This document shows, piece after piece, positions 58,199 through 64,000 of a stretch of DNA of 64,000 bases. Origin of the DNA: Eucommia ulmoides (Eukaryota; Streptophyta; Magnoliopsida; Garryales; Eucommiaceae); the NCBI GenBank assembly GCA_016647705.1, contig CM028325.1:31290474-31354473 (forward strand), in the 5' to 3' direction. The notes under the pieces are model-generated. The model saw only the letters and a program-made list of their open reading frames with translations. It was not told the origin of the DNA and did no database searches. The first letter of the stretch is position 1. The number at the start of each line of letters is the position of its first letter. A program made the translations under genes and the position numbers.

Positions 58199-59560
58199 CT
58201 AAATTTCAAAATGAATAAGTTCAGTCTCTCTAACAAAATTAATTAACTTAAATTTTAAAATTTTTGACATACCTGAATCATCTTTGGGAGCAAGTGGTGT
58301 GTGTACCTTTGGTGGATTACTAATTTCTAACTTGGCATTTTGTGATTCCACCAACGCTTGATTTTTCATCTTAATTTCTTCCTTCTTAGGAACAGCAATT
58401 CTTTGAACTGATTCAGTAAGAACTTCTTTGTCTTTGTTTGGTGCTTCTTGCTGCTTTGGCACAACTTTATAAATGAACTTTTTCTTGTACTGGTATCTTA
58501 TTGTTTGTTGTGGATAAGTTTTGTCAGCTCTCACATATTGAGCTTGTTGCTTCTGTACTCTTGTATTTAACACGTGCTGATTCTTTTTATTAGGTACATT
58601 TAACCTTGGTTCACTATTTGACATGGCATATTCATTATACCTTCTTGTCTATTTAAATCTCTTTGTCGGCACATAGTATTCATTGTACCTTTGTCTGAAT
58701 CTCTGATTTGTACCTACATCAAAATTTTCTCTTTTTGGTATCCATTAATTTCTGGATCCGACAGGGTAACTATGTAATAAATAACAAGAGTTTTCATAAT
58801 GACCAAATTTACCACAATAAAAACACTTAATACTGTTAGTACGGTTCTTCGAATAGTCAGTGTTTCTTACGGGAGCATATATTTTCTGTGATTTTGAGAA
58901 ACAACTTTAGTAACTATTGGTTTTTCAAAAGATTTAGTACTCTCAACATCCTTGAATTTATCCATTACTTCTTTAAGCTCCTTTTGAGTCTTCTCAAGTA
59001 ACCGTTCATTGGTACTAATGTTTACCTATAGACCAAAATTCTTTTTACGCATAAATTCAAGATCATTCTTAAGAATTTGACACTCATTTTCAACAGAATG
59101 AATTTTCATAGGTACTCTATCAAGCTCACACCTTGTATTGTCCAATTCAATACTCAAGGCCTCATTCAAGGTTTTAAGATTTTTTTCTTTTAAATTCATT
59201 ATGTTGAAGATCATAAAAATCATTTTTTATAACCTCAGTCTCATCCTCAAGAGATTCAATTTTATCATACAACTTACTGATTTCAGATAAAGTATTTTTA
59301 AATTCAATAGTTTCAAAATATTTGTCGAAATTCTTTTTCTTGAGAGATTTGACAATACTAAACTTCTTATTTTCAAGAGTTGAAATCTTTTGCTCTAGTT
59401 TAAAATTCTCTTTTTCAAAAACATACGTAAGAGCAATAAGAGTCTCAATAACCTTATCTGCATTCTCATCATTGCTAATTATATCAGACTCACGATCAGA
59501 ACAATGACTATTAGAAGAAGTAGAATCAACAGTAGTACACATAATTTCAAAATCAAGACA
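58199..59560 (-). pseudogene. SIRE-like gag with CCHC zinc knuckle, frameshifted
   Basis: Three overlapping frames form a gag remnant. The N-terminal part (below 59560) is a coiled coil (NADKVIETLIALTYVFEKEN, LYDKIESLEDETEVIK), followed in another frame by LKTLNEALSIELDNTRCELD. The zinc knuckle CFYCGKFGHYENSC lies at 58784-58825 with the exact C-x2-C-x4-H-x4-C spacing. After it come a Tyr/Arg-rich region with stops and a Lys/Gln-rich tail (58624-58199) ending at a stop. The copia SIRE lineage has this coiled-coil plus knuckle layout. The protease, integrase and RT that should follow are absent. Confidence 0.78.
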
Positions 59561-59602
59561 CTCCATGTGATCTTTGTTAGCTAAAAATTTCGAGCTAAAC
59601 CA

Positions 59603-59614
59603 GCTCTGATACCA
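59603..59614 (-). other. Primer binding site, initiator tRNA-Met type
   Basis: TGGTATCAGAGC on the minus strand, two bases from the 5' LTR end. Confidence 0.9.
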
Positions 59615-59616
59615 AT

Positions 59617-61610
59617 TGTTGGTCCAGTGGAATACCCAAGAGGGGGGTGAACACCAAACAACAAAAATAAACAAATTAAATATTACAGCACACTAAAGAT
59701 TTATACTGGTTTACCAAGTTACTCTTGGCTAATCCAGTCCCCCGAGTCCCACGGAGAGTCACACCTACTAATACTCAAGATCCCTTTAAAGATAGGAACA
59801 AAACCCTCACAACGATTCATTTACAGTCTCAGAATTGACCTTTAAAAAATTATTTTCACAGGCTAAAGAAGAACCTTTACTTTTTACAGGTTAAAGAATA
59901 CCCTAATTCTTTTTAACACTAAGGCAAAAGAATCAAAACCTCACCAATACTCAAAATATCATTTTACCCGGTAAGGATTGAACCATTACAAAATTCACTC
60001 AAACTCAATTCTATCCAAGAAGAATTACTAGCTCAATCTCTTTACAGGAAGAGACTGAAAACTAGCTACCCTTTGATTAAATACCCCAACAGTATTTAAT
60101 CCTTCACACTACTCACCAATACAAATTGATAAGCAAATAATCTCACTCGAAACTTCTACCACCCCAGATAAATTATAACTCGATTAATATCTCAAATCTA
60201 GTAATAGAAAAGTGTGAGATTGAAAATCTAATTTTAAACAAAATATGGGTAACAAATAATTGAGCACGTAATCAGATTCAAGAAATTGATTATAAAATAT
60301 TTTCTTCAACAAATAATCAAAAACAATTTCTAAAGATCAATTTTCAAATTTAAACAAGCAATGCACAAATATAAAATAATTGGAAAGATCTCACCCGAAA
60401 TCTACAGAAAAAATAAATAGAGGGATGTTACTTCAGATCCGATAGTAGCAAAGATTAATAGGCAATGATTCAAAATTGTCTCTTAAAATAACTCACAAAC
60501 TCAGTATGATAACTCTTAGAACAACTCAATATGATTTCTTAATCTTTTAGCTCACTTCTCTTTATCAATGATATATGAAAAATGCAGGTTTATATATATG
60601 GAAAATAAATCAGTTCTCTAGCGGCCAGTTCCCACGTATCATGACACTTAAATGCTCTCTTAGACCCCATATATAATTATGACTTCATTTTGGTTCAATT
60701 CACTTAATTATAACTTTTAAAACTTTCAATTATGTCCCTAAAATATTTCTCAATCTCAATTAGAATATAATAAAAGCAATTTTATGTACCAAATTGAGAA
60801 ATATTAAAACTTAATGAATCAACTTAATAGGATTTAAATAATAGATAAAGCATATCTTAAATATCAATAAATCCTTTAAATCTCTCTCAAATCCCAACAA
60901 AAAAATGGTTATTTTTAGATATTATTTCGGAATGCACAGAATCCCGAAACAGCGTATTCAGTCGACCGACCAGTCGACTGCTAGATTCAAGATCAAAGCT
61001 GCTACATTTATCGGTCGACCTATCTGTCGATTTGGAGATTCAAAAAGTTTGATTTACCTTCACCGGTCGACCTATTTGTTGACTTAGAGATACAGAGAGT
61101 TTAGTTTCTCTTCACCAGTCGACATGCCTGTCGACTTAGAGATACAGAGAATTCATGCTGCTTTGACCGGCCGACTGACCAGTCGGCTTATATATGCTAG
61201 ATATCTTTTCTGAAATCGTTTTTAACTCATTCTCTTTTACGTTTTCATCTCTTTAACTATTTTCTTTTCTAAATGAGCTCCACTAATTTCTTAAATTCCA
61301 TTTTAGTCAATTATAAATATTTCTTTTTAAATACACATGGGAGCAAATAATTTCATCTTATCAAAACACACAAAAATAATAAAATCTTTTTGTGTCATGT
61401 GTGTTCCTAATTGGGATATTAAGAGTTAAAATTCATCTGAGTTGTTTTTCCTAATTTCTTCAAACTCTTAAATCTTCATCATCTTTGACATCATCATTTA
61501 GGTCATTGCATCTTCATCACAGGAACTTAATTAACTAAAACATTTGAACAAACCATTAGTTCCATCAAAATATCAACACTTAATTGTTCATCAAAATCTT
61601 AGAATCAACA
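59617..61610 (-). repeat. 5' LTR of the SIRE-like element
   Basis: 1994 bp. It closely matches 51728-53841 except for the 117-bp deletion near the U5 end and scattered substitutions. GTCGAC repeats at 60960-61195. Confidence 0.92.
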
Positions 61611-61615
61611 TCATT

Positions 61616-63494
61616 TTTTTAGTTTTTCCAACTTTACCCTTTCCCAGTCCAATTAGGATTGGGCTTTGGCAGCCAAAACTAATTTTTAGGGTTTTCTCGT
61701 ATTTTTCACGTCTCATCTTTTCCTATAAATATGACCCTCTTACTCCTAGTTTATTTTCAAAAATTGAGAGAAAAAACCACTTAGAGAGTGATTCTCATCG
61801 TAAACCCTTTCGGGAAGCTATCTGCGGGAGAGAAAAAGCCCAAGTATCAGGATTCTTGACCTAGAATATGTATATTTTTTTATTTTTTATTTTTTTTTAG
61901 TTTTTTTTATTTTCTTCGTAATTTATTCCTGCAAGCTTTATTTGTTTTAATTGTTTGATGACTCGATGAAAAACACCGGGATGAAATTCTACATTCTCAA
62001 TCTAAACCTTTAAGCGAGACGATGACACTCGCTGTTTTTTTATTTATTTAATTTTGTATTTTTTTATTTTGTTTATAATTCAAAAAAAATAAATAAATAA
62101 ATCGTCCGATGATCCGATGAAAATGTCAGGATGGGTTTCTCGTGTTTATATTTAATCCCCGAGCGTTAGGTGAATGAGTTTTTCATTATTTTATTTTTTT
62201 ATTCTTTTTATCAAAATCCTAAAAAATAAAAAAAATAAAAATACAAAAATCCAAAAAAAAAAAGTATTTGTTTGTAGGAATTAATCTTTACAAACCTTAA
62301 GGTGAATCTGATAATTCGATAAATCGTGAGAGAGTTTTCTGTTGTTTTATTTTCATTCCTCGACTCGAGTAGGATTTAGACACAATTGATTTTAGGAAAC
62401 CTCTTCCCTTGGTAAATTTTTTTGTGGGATTCCGCTTAAGTTTCGGAAAGATTAATTCCAACAAAATTATTTTCTTGAACCTCCCTCGATTCTTATATTC
62501 ATAGAATTTGAGAGAATTTCAAATCGAGTCTTCTTCAAAATAAGCAGGCAAACTTAAAATAGACGGATTTTTTTTTCATCTATCTAGCATATTTATTTCT
62601 CTTATCATTTAAACGGCATGTTTAGAACACTTTCATCACTTATAATTTTTATATATATAATTTTTTTTATTTTCATGAATTCATGCTAGTTTTTCACATT
62701 TAGCCACGACACGTGCGCCACTTATATTTTTTATTAAATAATTAAATCATTGTCACGCATGATCATGTTAATTCATGTAGTGTCCCCTCTTCAATTCCCA
62801 TATTCATATCACGTTTGGATTGACATATCTGAACCAAAACCTTTAGTTTTTTTTAGGTCGCTTTTGCATAAAAAAATAAATTTCATATAGATGTTAGTTT
62901 TGCATTCATGTTTTTATTCTTATTCGACTATTTTTAGTTTGCCTATTTAAATTAAAGAAATCTCCCGGAAACATAAATAAAACTCCCCGGAGACTATCTT
63001 TATCAAATCCTTAATATTCGATAAGAGGTTATATCGGGGGAACACTCTCAAAAAATACAAAAACTTATCCCACTTTATTTGTGAAAATACCAAAAGATTT
63101 TATAAGAAAGAAATTATTTCAAAATAAAATTTAACATTCGGACTAAACAAATTGGACTTAATTACACATAAGGTACCGTTTTAGGATGGGCATCTGGGGG
63201 TGCCTAACACCTCCCTCGAGCGTAACCGATCCCCGAGCCTTTAAATGAATCTTTGATTTAACCATGTTTTTTGGAGTTAATGTTTACTTAGGCCTTTTAA
63301 ATTTGTTTTCTAAAATTCGATGACCTAGCACACCATTTAAATCCAATACTAGGTGGCAATTCCTTATTTTTTTTTAAAAAACGGCCTAAGTATAGTTTTT
63401 GAGAAACCGATGCTTTAAAAAAAAAAAAAAACTTCTCTTTTAAGCTTATTTATTATTTAATATTTTTTTCCTCTTAAAAAATTGGGACGCGTCA
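61616..63494 (+). mobile_element. 5' LTR (right part) of an Ogre/Tat-like element
   Basis: It contains the conserved U5-like text GGGGGTGCCTAACACCTCCC and GCGTAACCGATCCCCGAGCC (about 63195-63238) and GATGACCTAGCACACC, then ends GACGCGTCA two bases before the PBS. A TATA box (TATAAAT, 61724-61730) precedes CCACTTAGAGAGTGATTCTC-like leader sequence. The left boundary abuts the TSD of the nested SIRE-like element, so the LTR presumably begins at about 51422. Confidence 0.7.
61724..61730 (+). promoter_or_regulatory. TATA box of the Ogre-like LTR
   Basis: CCTATAAATATGACCC is a good plant TATA context inside the LTR. Its position about 110 bp right of the nested insertion means distal U3 is now almost 10 kb away. 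Confidence 0.5.
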
Positions 63495-63496
63495 AC

Positions 63497-63515
63497 TGGC
63501 GACTCCACTGGGGAC
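63497..63515 (+). other. Primer binding site, tRNA-Arg type
   Basis: TGGCGACTCCACTGGGGAC, as used by Ogre elements (complementary to the 3' end of tRNA-Arg, from family knowledge). Confidence 0.8.
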
Positions 63516-64000
63516 AACTAAAGGGTTGAGCTTAATATGTCCAAACAAGTCCAACAATTTCATGTCTGAATGTTATATTTTATTTTATTATCTTTTACTT
63601 CTATTTTTGTAAATACGTTGTGATGTTTGTTTATTTTCTCTCGGGCTCTTATATTATTATAAACCCTTCGACATAAGTACGGTCGTTTTGTATCCATATT
63701 ATGTCCACAAGATTCTATGAATACAAGACTTAGAAAAGGGTTTTTACTTAATGGATTGATGATGTCTTAGGAAGTCTTAAAAACCAAACGAGTGCAAAGT
63801 TTCCAATAATGATTAAGTAATGAAAGAATTTTTATAAATCATCATTTGTTTTGATTAGTCATTATCGGAATTGAAAATTTCAAACTCGGATGGGTTTTAG
63901 GGTTACCTAAGACCCACATGGACTAATAAATGGGCTTGTGGTAAGAACAAGACAAGACAAGAAAATTGGTCCCAGAAAAGTAAATCCAGTTCCTCCCATC
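63516..64000 (+). mobile_element. Start of the Ogre-like internal region, runs out of the window
   Basis: Leader sequence only. No ORF recognised before the window ends. Confidence 0.55.

Larger units (their letters stand above)
51728..61610 (-). mobile_element. Pol-less SIRE-like LTR element (9.9 kb including a nested solo LTR)
   Basis: 3' LTR 51728-53841 (2114 bp) and 5' LTR 59617-61610 (1994 bp), minus orientation, ends TGTTGAT(C/T)C...CCAACA. TSD TCAAT (51723-51727) against TCATT (61611-61615) matches at 4 of 5. An initiator-Met PBS is at 59603-59614 and a purine tract AAAAAAAAGGGGAGAT is next to the 3' LTR. The interior, after removing the nested LTR 56137-57989, is about 3.9 kb. It has a gag with zinc knuckle and a separate 439-codon ORF, but no protease, integrase or RT motifs. 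Confidence 0.9.

Overview
This window comes from a higher-plant nuclear genome, most likely a dicot. It is AT-rich, has GT-AG introns, and about half of it is nested plant transposable elements. I see one intact host gene, a four-exon MFS transporter on the minus strand (CDS 34166-28913, 473 codons plus stop). I cannot name the species.

Layout. 1-3810: start (PBS and long LTR) of a Tekay/Del-like Ty3/gypsy element on the minus strand. 5166-7721: solo LTR of a SIRE-like family, followed by a minisatellite. 7986-12292: non-coding sequence. 12302-15647: deleted Mutator-like transposon with 95-bp terminal inverted repeats and a decayed transposase. 16161-27782: full-length but decayed Tat/Retand-type Ty3/gypsy element (identical 5-bp TSD, two 799-bp LTRs). 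It carries gag-protease-RT-RNase H-integrase on the plus strand and a separate antisense gene, with its own TATA-like box, between pol and the 3' LTR. 28913-34166: the MFS gene, whose introns hold MITEs and a large inverted repeat. 34841-41975: an RTE-like LINE with a 5' inversion of the twin-priming kind, split by a 5.4-kb gag-only LTR element (35297-40705, perfect TSD GGTAT). 42000-51421: AT-rich sequence with Helitron-like ends, a second Tekay-type solo LTR (45070-47775, perfect TSD TAACT), repeated ATGTTnnATnTAACAT motifs and a 164-bp tandem duplication. 51422-63494: an Ogre-like LTR apparently split by a 9.9-kb pol-less SIRE-like element (51728-61610), itself split by a third Tekay-type solo LTR (56137-57989). 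63495-64000: PBS and start of the Ogre-like element, running out of the window.

No intact autonomous transposon is present. The Tat element has in-frame stops, many best explained by C-to-T decay, and altered catalytic residues. The MULE, the gag-only element and the pol-less SIRE-like element would all need proteins supplied by relatives. The observations most worth following are: the SIRE-like element that has lost pol but carries a 439-codon plant-transposon-type ORF with a TATA-like box; the antisense gene of the Tat element; the gag-only element inserted in a LINE so that removal of one TSD restores the reading frame; the LINE 5' inversion; and shared palindromic motifs in unrelated LTR families. 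All TE assignments come from reading termini, TSDs, PBS/PPT sequences and protein motifs, without database searches.
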